Origin: Ascidia mentula | Lineage: Eukaryota > Chordata > Ascidiacea > Phlebobranchia > Ascidiidae | NCBI GenBank assembly: GCA_947561715.1 | Contig: OX387197.1 | Span: 15,125,001-15,189,000 of the forward strand | Length of the DNA stretch: 64,000 nucleotides | Direction of reading: 5' to 3' | Shown here: positions 1 to 10,353 of the stretch, piece after piece | How the letters are laid out: each line of letters opens with the position of its first letter | Position numbering within the stretch: the first letter of the stretch is position 1 | Made by a program: the position numbers and the translations under genes | The notes under the pieces: model-generated | What the model saw: the letters and a program-made list of their open reading frames with translations, nothing else | Database searches by the model: none | What the model was told of the DNA's origin: nothing

Positions 1-225
1 AACCGGTAAGGTTTTGTATAGACAGTAAAATTGACTCTTTCTTCCTTGGCAGAATTACGTACATAGTAACATATTAGCTGTCCTACACAAGAACAAAACT
101 GATTTTACGAAAAAATACTCACACAATTTTCAATCGAATAATCTTGATAAGCTTCTGGATTTATTTACAAATTTTCAGAGTTTTATTATGAAAACGCAAA
201 ACATTTATTCATATGTGTTTCACAG

Positions 226-327
226 GATTGCTCACAAAGACGTGAACGGCGATCAGTGGATGCGGATATAGAAGAGATTTTAACGGTTGGACCATTCTAC
301 GTTTCAGCTCCGGATTTGTGTGGAAAG
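226..327 (+). CDS. Candidate internal exon of an unidentified gene
   Basis: A 102-base stretch begins after a pyrimidine-rich tract ending in ttcacag and ends at a strong donor (aaag|gtgagt). Read in phase 0 it encodes 34 residues without a stop, beginning DCSQRRERRS and ending SAPDLCGK. The basic start and the length are ordinary for an internal exon. No family is recognised. The scaffold gap begins 31 bases downstream, so the next exon cannot be seen. It could be part of a host gene or of another mobile element. Confidence 0.4.
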
Positions 328-358
328 GTGAGTAGATGCATTTAAGCTCTCGGTGTAT

Positions 359-558
359 NNNNNNNNNNNNNNNNNNNNNNNNNNNNNNNNNNNNNNNNNN
401 NNNNNNNNNNNNNNNNNNNNNNNNNNNNNNNNNNNNNNNNNNNNNNNNNNNNNNNNNNNNNNNNNNNNNNNNNNNNNNNNNNNNNNNNNNNNNNNNNNNN
501 NNNNNNNNNNNNNNNNNNNNNNNNNNNNNNNNNNNNNNNNNNNNNNNNNNNNNNNNNN
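359..558. other. Assembly gap (200 Ns)
   Basis: A run of exactly 200 undetermined bases, the usual placeholder for a scaffold gap of unknown size. Anything joined across it is unreliable. Confidence 0.99.
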
Positions 559-1720
559 TATGTGGACACAAAAATCCTTTATCAACCGCCAGCACCACTG
601 ATTTTTAGGAAGCAGATATTACGTTAGTTTCAGAAAGAAAAAACACAATAATTCCAAAATGAGGCACAAAAAAAGTACAAGAAAATAATTGCAAAAAAAT
701 ACAGAAAGCATCATAATTGCTAAATAAAACACAGTAATTTGGAAAAATGAAACAAAGCACAAATAATTGCATTGGCGAATCGTTATGAAAACTTACTTTG
801 CGAAAAAAAATCATCGTTTTAAAATACAGCCTGAAGCGAAAGTAATTTTCTTATCCATCATAATCAAATAATCAGCAGTTGAATTAAAGTAAGGTTGGCG
901 GCAACGAGTAGAACAAGGCAATAATGAAGTAAACAAAGTAAATAGTCCCTAAAGCATGAATTTCGTAATCAAAACAAAAACAAGTTGAACAAGATCACGT
1001 GGTAATCACACGAAATGAGGTTGTATGCCAATATATGGTAAGGCATCCTTGGCCAACAATGAAATAACCCCTCTTTTGAAACTATGTAAGCTGTACTTTT
1101 TGATTTGTTCTGGTAGGCTAGGTGATTGCAAACAATAACGGAGAAATATTTTAATGATTTTTGACAGGTGGTTGTAGGCACACTGGGGAGGTGTAGAGCT
1201 GTTGTTGAGGCGGAACGTGTGTTGTGGTGATGGACTTGTTTCATACGCAAATATTTGTCATTGAAACTGACGGCAAGGTATGGTTAAAATATTTAAAGGC
1301 AAACATGGAGATTTCTACGATGTGCATTTTTTTAAGAAGTAAGTATGTGCTAAATTATCTGAATAAAACTTGAAATGAGCATAAAGGTATGGAAACCCCT
1401 TTGAATGTGGCTGGACTGACACATTTAGCCAAACATATAGAGCCATAATCTGACCCTAGATTGCATGTACAACGCATGGGTCCCCTAACCTTGAAACCAA
1501 AAGGGGACTGGGCTAATGAATTGTAGTTGATGACTAATTTCAACGTTAAACCTCATTGTACTTGTGTATATTATTTTACCCTTATGTTTGTACAATATAA
1601 AAAAGACACTTAGGATTATCAGGCAGCTGTCAAGTTTTAAGCATTTATTAAAGCGTAATTCAAAAGTGATTACCTGAATTATTTAAAATGTTTTCTGCTA
1701 ACTGTTTTCTGCTCTTTTAG
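559..1720. other. AT-rich stretch with no recognised feature
   Basis: Short open frames occur on both strands but none shows a family motif, good splice context or repeat structure. I see nothing to annotate here. Confidence 0.5.
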
Positions 1721-1851
1721 TACTAGAAAAACTTGAAACACTTGAAATGGAATGGTGGAGTCCAACTTTGGAGCATTAAACAAGCATTCAGCAATCTGAA
1801 ACAGAACAAATGCTTTCTGTTACAACGGATTTTTATGTCATTGAGCTTTAC

Positions 1852-1983
1852 CTTCAAGACAAAAATGCCACAGTTGTGTGCATCTTGTTGTATTGGGTGT
1901 TTTATCGGTTGGTATGTGGTGACTTGCAGATGTGCGTCACTTTTATTTTTCCGAAGTAATAAGTAAGATCTTTTTGCAAGCAA
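1852..1983 (-). CDS. C48 (Ulp1/SENP-like) cysteine protease exon
   Basis: The minus strand encodes IKHPIQQDAHNCGIFVLK, matching the C-terminal catalytic block of Ulp1-type SUMO proteases: the Gln a few residues before the catalytic Cys in Q-x-D-x-x-x-C-G-[IV]-F-V. The coding stretch ends at a clean donor (ttgaag|gtaaag), so this is an exon end; a possible acceptor (ctgcaag) lies near 1925. C48 domains occur in several large DNA-transposon proteins. It lies downstream, on the same strand, of the KDZ-like exons at 3.6-5.2 kb, so it may be the 3' part of the same gene. The catalytic His and Asp would be in exons I could not identify. Confidence 0.55.
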
Positions 1984-2501
1984 ATAAAAGGTGTATGAAT
2001 GATAAAAATATGATTTAACTTACTGAAATTTCGACACTGCTTCACAATTATTTGGTTGGCTTGGATAAAATGGATCAATTAAAGTTATAGTCTGTGTTTT
2101 CCAGTGGACAATCTGCAATATGGAGTATATTATCACGTTTGTTCAATTTCTTTGTAGTTAAGACAATTTATTATTTCTAAATTACCAACAGGTTCCCATG
2201 ATTGCCTCCTTTGTTGTATGCACCTACCATGCCCACAAAATTGGATGAAGTGATCTGTCGAAAAATAAAAAAACGTAGGAATACAATTTGATAAGGTATA
2301 CAATAAAACCTTGTTCAGGGTGTGGCGATGAAGAATATCCATCTTGCTGTCCAAAATAGAATTCACAATAAAACAGTCCAATACAAACATTTTATGTGCC
2401 TGTTGTTTTGAGGCAAACATCGTCAGAACACAATTTATTACCTGCAAGAAAAGACAAATCTGAAATGCCTGCTGGTTGCAGACAGACAACTTGCACCAAA
2501 A

Positions 2502-3311
2502 CTAATCACTTACTTCTCCATCAAGCCAGTTGCATCCTGCATAAGTGCAAAATGATGGATGCCTCAATAGTGCACTGCAGTTTTCCATCGAAGCAGCTAT
2601 CATGTTATGTTTTTGTTCGTGCCACACTTTTTCCGGAACACAAGATATATTCTTTAGATCAATTCTATCCACAACTTTTTCTTCCTTATTTGCTGCCATC
2701 TCTTCATTCGTGCTTTCTTCCTTATTTGCTACCATCTCTTCATTTGTGCTTTCTTCCTTATTTGCTACCATCTCTTCATTCATGCTTTCTTCCTTATTTG
2801 CTACCATCTCTTCATTCGTGCTTTCTTCCTCATTTGCTACCATCTCTTCATTGGTGCTTTCTTCCTCATTTGCTACCATCTCTTCATTTGTGCTTTCTTC
2901 CTCATTTGCTACCATCTCTTCATTTGTGCTTTCTTCCTCATTTGCTACCATCTCTTCATTCATGCTTTCTTCCTTATTTACTACCATTTCTTCATTCATG
3001 CTTTCTTCCTTTTTTGCTACCATCTCTTTCTCGCTTTCAATGATGTACTGATTTTGAGTCATCTCAGCATTTTCCCCATCCACTACAAAGTTAACAAAAA
3101 AGAATAGCAATAACACAGGGCACTTAATGCAAACCAAACCTTTTGTTGTTAATGAAGAAGTTAAAACGGTTTTCTTCGCACTGACAAAATAATCATCCAA
3201 TGAAGCATCTGCACAAATATGAAAAAAAATTGCACTTTCCAATCGATATTGCTCTAATAATAAGCTATGTGTGGACAACAACATTGGCTGATTTTGCAAA
3301 AGTTCACACAA
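2502..3311 (-). CDS. Acidic tandem-repeat protein segment (exon-like ORF)
   Basis: A 269-codon open frame whose middle is a tandem array of a 12-residue acidic unit (EESxNEEMVANK and variants), encoded by a 36-bp DNA repeat. The flanks are not repetitive; the C-terminal part contains CTYAGCNWLDGE. The frame lies between the KDZ-like exons upstream and the C48 exon downstream on the same strand, so it may be a disordered linker of the same product. Exon borders are not resolved. In-frame preservation of about ten units suggests selection or recent expansion in a coding context. Function unknown. Confidence 0.4.
   Translation of the reverse strand: MCELLQNQPMLLSTHSLLLEQYRLESAIFFHICADASLDDYFVSAKKTVLTSSLTTKGLVCIKCPVLLLFFFVNFVVDGENAEMTQNQYIIESEKEMVAKKEESMNEEMVVNKEESMNEEMVANEEESTNEEMVANEEESTNEEMVANEEESTNEEMVANEEESTNEEMVANKEESMNEEMVANKEESTNEEMVANKEESTNEEMAANKEEKVVDRIDLKNISCVPEKVWHEQKHNMIAASMENCSALLRHPSFCTYAGCNWLDGEVSD
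2673..3035. repeat. 36-bp tandem repeat (about 10 units)
   Basis: Plus strand unit close to TTCTTCCTTATTTGCTACCATC followed by TCTTCATTCGTGCT, repeated about ten times with a few percent divergence. The period is a multiple of three and the minus-strand frame stays open through the array. Confidence 0.9.
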
Positions 3312-3608
3312 TTTTTCTGTTGATTTTTATACTGCAGAATTGAAGAATAATACCATACAGGAAGTACGATTGGTGGCTACTTCAAAGTTAAAATTGAGGA
3401 CCTCAAATTTTAAGGTTATTGTTGTGCACTGCAAAACTTAGCACTTTCCACAAATATAACAATTAACAAACCTTTTAAAAGCTTTCTTTTTGGAGGTAAC
3501 ATGAAGTTAAATTGTTTTGCTGAAACAGTTGGCTGCAATTCTAAACAAATCATTGTCACATTTCTTCTAATGTAGCAGATTTAAGAACACAAACAACTGT
3601 ATTTCTTA

Positions 3609-5233
3609 CTAAACACTTGTTTTTCCAGCTCATTGGCATAATTTGCAAAATGCTGTGTGGATCTTTTTAGTTGTTTTTTGTTAATAGTTTTATTTTGCAG
3701 GTGCATACTTAGGCGAGTCATGCACAAAAAATTCACTACATCCATTGAACAAAATGAGCGCCTGTAAAAACAATACGGAAATTTTTGGGTCTTAATGTAT
3801 TTTTGTATTTAACCTACCTATCTCGCTTCATGATAGTATTACGCTGTTCAGCAATGCTTGTGTTGATATGTAAATCCTCACATAGGGCAATATTTCTAAA
3901 TTGCTTTTCTGGGCCCCGCTTTTTAGTTTTATGGTGAAATTTGTCATTTAGACTATAAAAGTTGCTGCAAGAACCATCATGCAGATTAAGTTTTACTTTT
4001 GGCAACTGATTGTTATCCTGCAGCTCCAGATTGTGTTCATTCCACTCAACGAGCATCCCTTTATAAGGCGTAAACATGTTCTTATGGCGATTTTCACCAT
4101 GATGTGCAATCTAAATTGAGAAAAATTGAAACTTAAAAAAGCTGAATCTAAACATTTTACAAACATTTCTACCTGTGAAGCAATATCTGAGACACAGACA
4201 TTTGGTTGGTTCTTGAAGCTTAATAGCCCATCAACGTAATCTCTAGCACTTTCTTGTCGAAGAGTGTACTTCATGTACACTGTAATGCCATGAATGCAAT
4301 TAAAATGCACTACCACCTGGAAAAATATGAACAAATTTTAACTGCACATGGCATTCCATACATGAAACCTTACCACCATATTTTTTTATGTGCCGTAACA
4401 TTTTAGGATATATATCCTTAAACAAAACCATTTCATATAGTTTATTGATCAAATCCTCAGAGCTGCCACTTTGATCAATACCTATGCTTGCACATAGTTC
4501 CTTAAGTGATTTCAGAGGGGTCTGCAAAGGAAGGCTGTTAATATGAAATAGGAATGTTTAAAACAGATTTTGTACAAAATTACATCAGATGCATTGTGCA
4601 AAGCATTTAAAATTTCCTCTTGTGAGATGTTGTCTACTTTCTTTTGGTGAACTCCAGTTTTTCACAGAAATCTTTTTAAATTCTGTATTTGACTTTTTCT
4701 GGTTAATGGCCCTATCCAAGGAGCATTTGTTTCATAGCCCATTTCAATTTTCCATGGGTTTTCTTTTGTGCCTGTTTTATTTGATAAACAAACATGCAAA
4801 ATATTTTTGATAAAAAACTACTTGTTTGTTACCGTAAAAAACCCTCCCAATAATCTCTTTTTCATAATCATTCCATAGATTGGCAATGTTCACGTTATCA
4901 CCATACTCTTTTGTCTTTTTGATACTCTCAGCTGAATCATTAAAAAATGAACATGCTTGACTTATAGTTACTAACACATGTATACGCACAACTTAGAACT
5001 AAAGTACTGTGACTAATACAAACCAAAATGTATGCATGCATATTCAAAACATAATTTACCTGGTCTTCTACAAGTATTTTTCCAATTACCATCGCAAATG
5101 TATAATCATATGTTGTGAGGGCACAAAAATGATAAAAAGCATTTCTGATCTTATCATATGGAATCATAAGTTCTTTCCCATCATTGCTTTCGGGAAACCA
5201 CATTTTTAATGCTGTTTCCACATTGACATGATT
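3609..5233 (-). CDS. KDZ-type (HMGXB3-like) transposase gene, several exons
   Basis: Six consecutive minus-strand exons can be read with consensus borders: 5233-5060, 4931-4833, 4521-4374, 4316-4173, 4110-3818 and 3761-about 3609. The key run is ARDYVDGLLSFKNQPNVCVSDIASQ joined to IAHHGENRHKNMFTPYKGML (each shown in part). This matches the conserved block of Kyakuja-Dileera-Zisupton transposase-like proteins and vertebrate HMGXB3 (D-x-V-D-x-L-L-S-F-K, then S-D-I-A-S, H-G, M-F-P-x-x-G-M-L). The last exon (FCSMDVVNFLCMTRLSMHL) fits the helical part that follows in the family. Family attribution is from remembered sequence patterns. Whether this is an active element, a domesticated gene or a remnant is unclear; no terminal repeats were found. 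Confidence 0.6.
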
Positions 5234-5365
5234 CTAAAAAATAAACAATATTATTCAGGTCGATATACACAAACATTTAGAGCCAAGAATCTGCTTGGGA
5301 AACAAAGTGAAGTCAGCTCAGTGTCACAGTATCAATGTAAAAGCATCAAGTCAATAAATACTAAA

Positions 5366-5507
5366 CTGCAGACAGTGCACAATGATTCAACCTATGAGGT
5401 CTTATGGGCAGCTGGTGACGGAGGAAGACAAGCAAATATAAGCTATCTCATGCACCAGCTGCACTAATGAACTCATAGGTCGAAACAGTGTGCACTGTCT
5501 ACAGCTT
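5366..5507. ncRNA. Inverted pair of hammerhead-ribozyme remnants
   Basis: On the plus strand 5457-5507 reads as a type I hammerhead: stem I AGCUGCA with UACAGCU (6 of 7 pairs); core CUAAUGA; stem II ACU-CAUA-GGU; C-GAAA; stem III CAGU-GUGC-ACUG; then UC just before the stem I return strand, where cleavage would fall. One core base differs from CUGAUGA (G to A), which should abolish activity. The reverse complement of about 5366-5416 repeats the same layout (GACCUCAUAGGUU, GAAU, stem III, GUC, UGCAG) with more core changes, so the two face each other as an inverted repeat. Such motifs are known from Penelope-like elements and retrozymes. Confidence 0.6.
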
Positions 5508-5914
5508 ATTATATATTGGCTTAATACTTTTATATTTTAAGATAAATGCCAAATTTGGCTATTACATAATTATTTATATTAATTCTATTCATAATTAATT
5601 AAAGTTCAGTATATAGGCATAATTCAATTCCTTTGGTCAGATACAAACAAAGCTTCAATGCAATAAGTGTCACATTATTAAAGTTGTGAAATCCTCCAGA
5701 ATACTCTTGATATCGCACAATCACAATAAAGTTGCATTCCGAACACTGCTTAGTGATAAGTTCAATACCTTTTTAATGACAACATGTATTTAGAATAAGT
5801 TAATGTACATGTTGTGATTTCGGTTAACCTTGCCATATTTTGCCCAGTCCATACACCGTTGCATTTGTAGAGTTTTTCGTTTCCAAAGAACTGTTACAAA
5901 CCGGACATGCAGTT

Positions 5915-6658
5915 TCATATGGGGTTAATGTTTGGGAAAGAAACTTTGAAGACCTGCGCTAGTGTGAACGTTTTAGGAACAAAGGAAGAAAACTCGAGCA
6001 ACCGAGTTGTAGAAACATCAATTTTAGAAAATGGCTCTTGGCTTGGGTCACAATCTTCCGTCTTGATGTGATCAAACATTACTGCAAAGTGAGTTTGAAA
6101 CATATTCCCCCAAACTACATCAAGTAAAGTTGACTTTAACCTCCAATATATGCTGGCAGAAAACTCAGGTCCAAGCTCCAAATTTTCATCACGAACATGT
6201 GGTAATTGGGCCACAAAATTAACACATTTTTCGAATTCGGACAACCCAAAAGATGCAAGCTTTCGCTTATTAACAGGATGATTTTCTGCAAGTCTTCTGC
6301 CACACATCTCTTTAAAAAGCAGCCCAAAATCCAAACATTTTGACAATAAATTTAACAAATCTGGACAAGCAGAAGAAAACCTTCTTTCAAGTTCAGCGAC
6401 CACTTTACTTGTTAACTGCTTGAGGTCTTCGAAGCAAACTTTTCTGTCACGAGCCTCCCAGCTAATTGGTTGCCCAGGTTTAACATGACCCACAACTAGC
6501 CAGCCTTCAACCAGATCACAGCTGCCATACTTTAGTTTTGCGATTTCTGGCAAATACTTCGCTAGCAAAGGGCATGTTGACAGTGAAAATCTCTCTGCCT
6601 CCAGTGCTGCGCTAAACTGTTGCATTGCAGACAAAACAGCAGGAACGTAATGTGTCAT
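5915..6658 (-). CDS. Unrecognised 247-aa ORF next to Harbinger copy 1
   Basis: Long minus-strand open frame beginning MTHYVPAVLSAMQQ and containing WEARDRKVCFEDLKQL and CPDLLNLLSKCLDFGLLF. The style resembles C-terminal helical parts of transposase-derived zinc-finger proteins, but I cannot assign a family. Its first codon lies about 10 bases inside the end of Harbinger copy 1, so the real N-terminus was probably separated by that insertion. A donor-like CAG|GTCTTC occurs near the 3' end of the frame. It could be an upstream part of the KDZ-like gene or an independent remnant. Confidence 0.4.
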   Translation of the reverse strand: MTHYVPAVLSAMQQFSAALEAERFSLSTCPLLAKYLPEIAKLKYGSCDLVEGWLVVGHVKPGQPISWEARDRKVCFEDLKQLTSKVVAELERRFSSACPDLLNLLSKCLDFGLLFKEMCGRRLAENHPVNKRKLASFGLSEFEKCVNFVAQLPHVRDENLELGPEFSASIYWRLKSTLLDVVWGNMFQTHFAVMFDHIKTEDCDPSQEPFSKIDVSTTRLLEFSSFVPKTFTLAQVFKVSFPNINPI

Positions 6659-6872
6659 CTTCCAACCAGGGGCGGCATTACGAACACATCTCGCTAAGTT
6701 TAGCGAGCTCGGTATTGACGCACGACCTCGTTAAGTCGAGATTTGGTATTACGAACCCCCGTCTCGCTAACCGGACCTCGCTAAACTCCTCGCTAAGTAG
6801 CGAGGAGCTGAGACCACTCGCTAACGCCAAAATATTCCGGACAAAGCCGCACAGCTGCGTCGGCAATTAATA

Positions 6873-8019
6873 ATGGCTGTCTATTTTGCCGCTAAACGCT
6901 CATATAAACGAAAAAAGGTAAGACAAAATCCCCTGGAAATGTCGGATTTAGAATTAATTTCAGAATATCGAATGCCCAAAGCTGTGATAATGGAATTGTG
7001 CAACCACTTGCACCAAGATTTGAAGCCAAAGAGTGCCAGTAAAAGATGTCTTACAGTGGAAGAACAAGTTTTGATATCATTAAAACTTTTGGCATCGGGA
7101 AGCTTTCAAAATTCAGCCAAGGACAATATTAATGTTTCACAACCAACTGTCAGTGTAGTGCTAAGTCGATTTATGGATAGTTTGATTTCAAAACGACATC
7201 AATTCATCCACATGCCAAACAGGATGTCTTCAACAATGATAAAGCAACACTTTTACTCAATTGCACGGTTTCCTGGCGTCATAGGGGCCATTGATGGAAC
7301 ACATATTCCCATAATTGCACCAAGTGAGGAAGAACATCTCTTTGTCAACAGAAAGGGTTACCATTCCATCAATGTGCAGGCAAGTTGCATACTTTTCCCT
7401 TGAGATAAATTGGTTTTGACTTCAAATTCTGTTTGCAGGCTATATGTGACGCCAATATGGTATTTCTGGACGTGGTATGCAAGTGGCCTGGCTCATGTCA
7501 TGATTCATTCATTCTTCGACAATCAAATGTGTACCAGGAGTTTGAGAGTGGAAAATATCACGATGACATTTTGCTGGGTGACAGTGGTTATCCATTAAAA
7601 CCTTGGTTAATGACACCTCTTAGCCATCCAAGTACCCCTTCACAACAGAAGTATAATAAGGCTCACAAACAAACAAGGTCAACTATACAGAAGTAAGTTA
7701 CACTTGTCTTGCACCTCATAACATTAACATAAATGATAATAAAGCTTTGTTGTTTAGGGCATTTGGTGTTTTAAAACAGAGATGGAGAGTTATTGATCAC
7801 ACAGGAGGAAGGTTATGTTATTCACCTTTACAAGTTTGTAAAATTACAATGTGTTGTTTCATTCTGCACAATATTTGTCGCCTTCACAATGTGCCACTGC
7901 CTCAACCACTGCCAGCAAATGCTGACATAGATTCACTACTTGACACCACCACAACAAATGAAATTCATGACTTACAAGGTAGTACTGTGAGAGATTCCAT
8001 TGTTTCTACATTCCAATAG
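6873..8019 (+). CDS. Harbinger nuclease (HARBI1-like DDE transposase), copy 1
   Basis: Three exons 6873-7379, 7439-7692 and 7758-8019 give 340 residues. Intron 1 is a GC-AG intron (gtgcag|gcaagt ... ttgcag); intron 2 is GT-AG. The first catalytic Asp is in GVIGAIDGTHIPI and the second in ILLGDSGYPL. The third position, normally Glu in [RS]-x-x-[VI]-E-[RK]-A-F-G-x-L-K, reads STIQKAFGVLK here, so the acidic residue is replaced by Gln. It should cut at the element ends together with the Myb/SANT partner, but the Gln predicts little or no catalytic activity. The related degraded copy near 63.46 kb keeps Glu. Confidence 0.92.
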
Positions 8020-8318
8020 TCATGTTTGTGAAATGTTTTTGCGTTTGTTTATTGAAAAAAGTGGCTGCACAGCAACACAGAAATGAACTTGAAAAAGTAG
8101 GTAACAGAATACTGAACGAATATGAAAGTCATAAGGTAGGTGAAAAGAACAGTGAAGAATTTGAAACTAATGAAGTAGGGTAATGAAAAACAGTGAACAA
8201 GAATGAATAAAACCCTGACAGACTTGCACAGATTTGGACCTTTAAAACCAGCAGTGAATAAAAGAAAATTGAAAAACACATGCAGAAAGAAGCATATTGT
8301 TGAAAATGCAAATTAGTT

Positions 8319-9223
8319 CTAATCATCAACTGTGAAGGGTTGACTGCAGGTTAGTTCAACTTTACTGGTTTCAGACAACTGCAACTTTTGTCGCTGCAAA
8401 TCATTTGCTATTATCATTTGTTCCAACTGTTGCTGTTGAATTATAGCTATGTTTGATATTTGGACATAAATTTCTTTTTGTATATCAACTATGTCCTTTT
8501 CTGGATCACGACGGCGGCGCTTTGCTTTGGGTTGTGATGATGCTTCGGAGTGTGATGATGCAGGGCTCACTGGTTCTTGAATTATTTCAAAAAGGCTGTC
8601 ATCCATAGTTGAACATGTGAATGCAACCGGTTCTTCAACATCTTGAGGTGCTTGGCTAGTAGTAGCAAACTGGAAAACACTTTCTACAAAAAAAACAATT
8701 AGCATTACAAGTGCACAAACCAATGTAACATAACAAAGGTTACTTAACTGTCACTGCTTTCAAGTGATGATGCACCTTTTATTCCATACACTGCTTGTTG
8801 TCCAATTATGTTAATGATTTGATAATGCACATCCGAAGGTGGTGTAGCTTTGTTGACACCACCACCTGTTTTAGTTGATTCTTTTTTCCATTCCGACACT
8901 GATTTTTTTGCAACACTTTTTAAATCCCACCACTTATGTTCCACCTGATCAATTGTGCGATTAACACCACTGATATTGACTGAATTGACCTGTAAAATAT
9001 CATAATCTATGTAGAGCAGTAATAAAAAAATATTTTGCTTAAATCTTACCATAGTTGTTACTACTTTCCAAGCTTGTTGTTTTGAAGCAACTGTAATTTC
9101 TGGTGAAAATGAACCCAGAATGCATTTTGCATTTTTTTCCACTGCATTAACTAATGCTTCTACTTCAACAGCTGTCCATCTTGGAGATCGCTTTTTTACA
9201 GTTTTACTGCTTTTTGTATCCAT
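8319..9223 (-). CDS. Harbinger Myb/SANT partner protein, copy 1
   Basis: Three exons, 9223-9050, 8989-8749 and 8683-8319, give 259 residues. The N-terminus KKRSPRWTAVEVEALVNAV is a Myb/SANT-like trihelix start, and the Trp-rich third helix follows in VEHKWWDLKSVAKKS. The C-terminal half holds a basic patch (KAKRRRRDPEKD, likely nuclear localisation) and a Gln-rich helix (IIQQQQLEQM). In characterised Harbingers this protein imports the nuclease and binds the element ends. The start is the ATG of MDTKSSK. The middle junction uses a gttaag donor, slightly weak. Convergent with the nuclease gene, 299 bases apart. Confidence 0.88.
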
Positions 9224-9589
9224 AATCAATTTCTACTTTTTAAAAAACTACAGTTTACACAATAACTAAACACAAGAAATAAAATGATTCGTCATAAAAC
9301 TTGCAAAACAATGCCGCCAATGTCCACGTGAAGCTCAACTACCAACACAAAAAGCCTTCCGTAAGATGTCGCATAGCGCGACTTCCTAATTTTGCTGAGA
9401 CAGACGTCTTTTTTCTCACGATTTTGACGCATTCTCTCGTTTTTGCGTCAGGCTTTAGCGAGGCGTTTGCGAGGACACTTCGTAATACCAAATACGTTAC
9501 CGAGTTCCTCGCTCGTTAAGTCCTCGCTAAAAATTATTTTAGCGAGCTCGTTAACTTAGCGAGCGAGCAAGTGTTCATAATGCCGCCCC

Positions 9590-9840
9590 AGATATGATTG
9601 AACCATTGGATGACCTGTCAAGTGACCGCGGTTTAAAGATTGTTTTTGATACTAGACGAACTTTGGCTGAATTTTGGATTTTAGTCGCAAAAGAATATCC
9701 ACAGTTATTAGCGGCTGTAATGAATGTTCTTTTGGCATTTGAAACTACATAGTGCACTATCTTATATTAAAAGCAAATACAGATCAAGACTAGAAGTAAA
9801 GGACGATCTTCAACTTGCCATCTCTCAAATTAAACCTTGA
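9590..9840 (+). pseudogene. hAT transposase C-terminal remnant (SCND3/ZMYM6-like)
   Basis: Immediately after Harbinger copy 1 the plus strand reads DMIEPLDDLSSDRGLK, then LAEFWILVAKEYPQLLAAV, then after a short disrupted stretch SYIKSKYRSRLEVKDDLQ and ISQIKP with a stop. This is the dimerisation region of hAT-type transposases related to SCND3, ZMYM6 and GTF2IRD2 (E-F-W-x-x-V-x-x-E-Y-P). The usual YLCE segment is missing and the frame changes there, so it is a pseudogene. Its upstream part fits the minus-strand hAT fragment ending at 31,796 beside Harbinger copy 2. Confidence 0.75.
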
Positions 9841-10065
9841 ATTGATTTGTTGTGTTCCTTTTGGACCCACGGTCTTGTTTTGTTGAACAGATAGGTGATC
9901 AATCTATCTGTAAAAGAAAACGATTAGGCCTACCAAGAAAACCATTAGCAATTTGTCCAAACACAAACTGAACATAACAAGCCTGGCCAGGAAAGACATC
10001 ATATGTCTAGACGCGCGATTTACTTCTGCCAGACTTCCCGTCTGCAGGCATAACTTAACGGCCGT

Positions 10066-10353
10066 ATGACACTCCTTGAATTTGTGATAAGGAGGTCATT
10101 TTCATTAATCCGCCATCCACCAAGACTGGCGTTGCCCTTTATCATGGAAGGGGACAAGATGGCACTGGCAAAACACTATTTAAATAAACACCCCATCGCA
10201 TTTAAAAATAAACCGGACATTGCAGATTGTTTCACGGTAACTTTCGCCCAAGAACCTCCCATGGCTTTTTTAGACATTTGTGAGGACAAATGGCTAAACG
10301 ACCTCAGGGCGTCAATAAACATTCAGCCAATGATTTTACCCCGCATAAAATGA
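10066..10353 (+). CDS. Possible retroelement GIY-YIG-type C-terminal fragment
   Basis: A 95-codon frame whose end, FLDICEDKWLNDLRASINIQ followed by PMILPRIK, resembles C-termini of GIY-YIG-containing invertebrate retroelement proteins (E-D-x-W-x-x-x-L-R-A-x-I-N-I-Q). The N-terminal half has no clear motif. Isolated remnant; assignment is weak and rests on motif style only. Confidence 0.25.
   Translation: MTLLEFVIRRSFSLIRHPPRLALPFIMEGDKMALAKHYLNKHPIAFKNKPDIADCFTVTFAQEPPMAFLDICEDKWLNDLRASINIQPMILPRIK

Larger units (their letters stand above)
6669..9589 (+). mobile_element. PIF/Harbinger transposon, copy 1 (complete)
   Basis: Bounded by terminal inverted repeats: GGGGCGGCATTACGAACAC at the left and the complement of GGGGCGGCATTATGAACAC at the right. 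Subterminal regions are full of AGCGAG/CTCGCT motifs. It carries a nuclease gene on plus and a Myb/SANT partner gene on minus, convergent, as in canonical Harbingers. Length 2,921 bp. The flanking trinucleotides are CCA (left) and AGA (right), not a matching 3-bp duplication; the partner CCA is found beside copy 2 (28,870-28,872, complement). Copy 2 is nearly identical and inverted, so both are recent. Confidence 0.95.

Noticed and set aside
2396-3051. Plus-strand frames of 215 and 168 codons with repeated LPSLHSCFLP or FATISSFVLSS
   Set aside because: Antisense readings of the 36-bp tandem array; the minus acidic frame fits the neighbouring exons better.
5746-5915. Extending the KDZ-like gene to include the 5,915-6,658 frame
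   Set aside because: I could not find a convincing chain of splice sites between 5,915 and 5,233, so the frames are kept separate.
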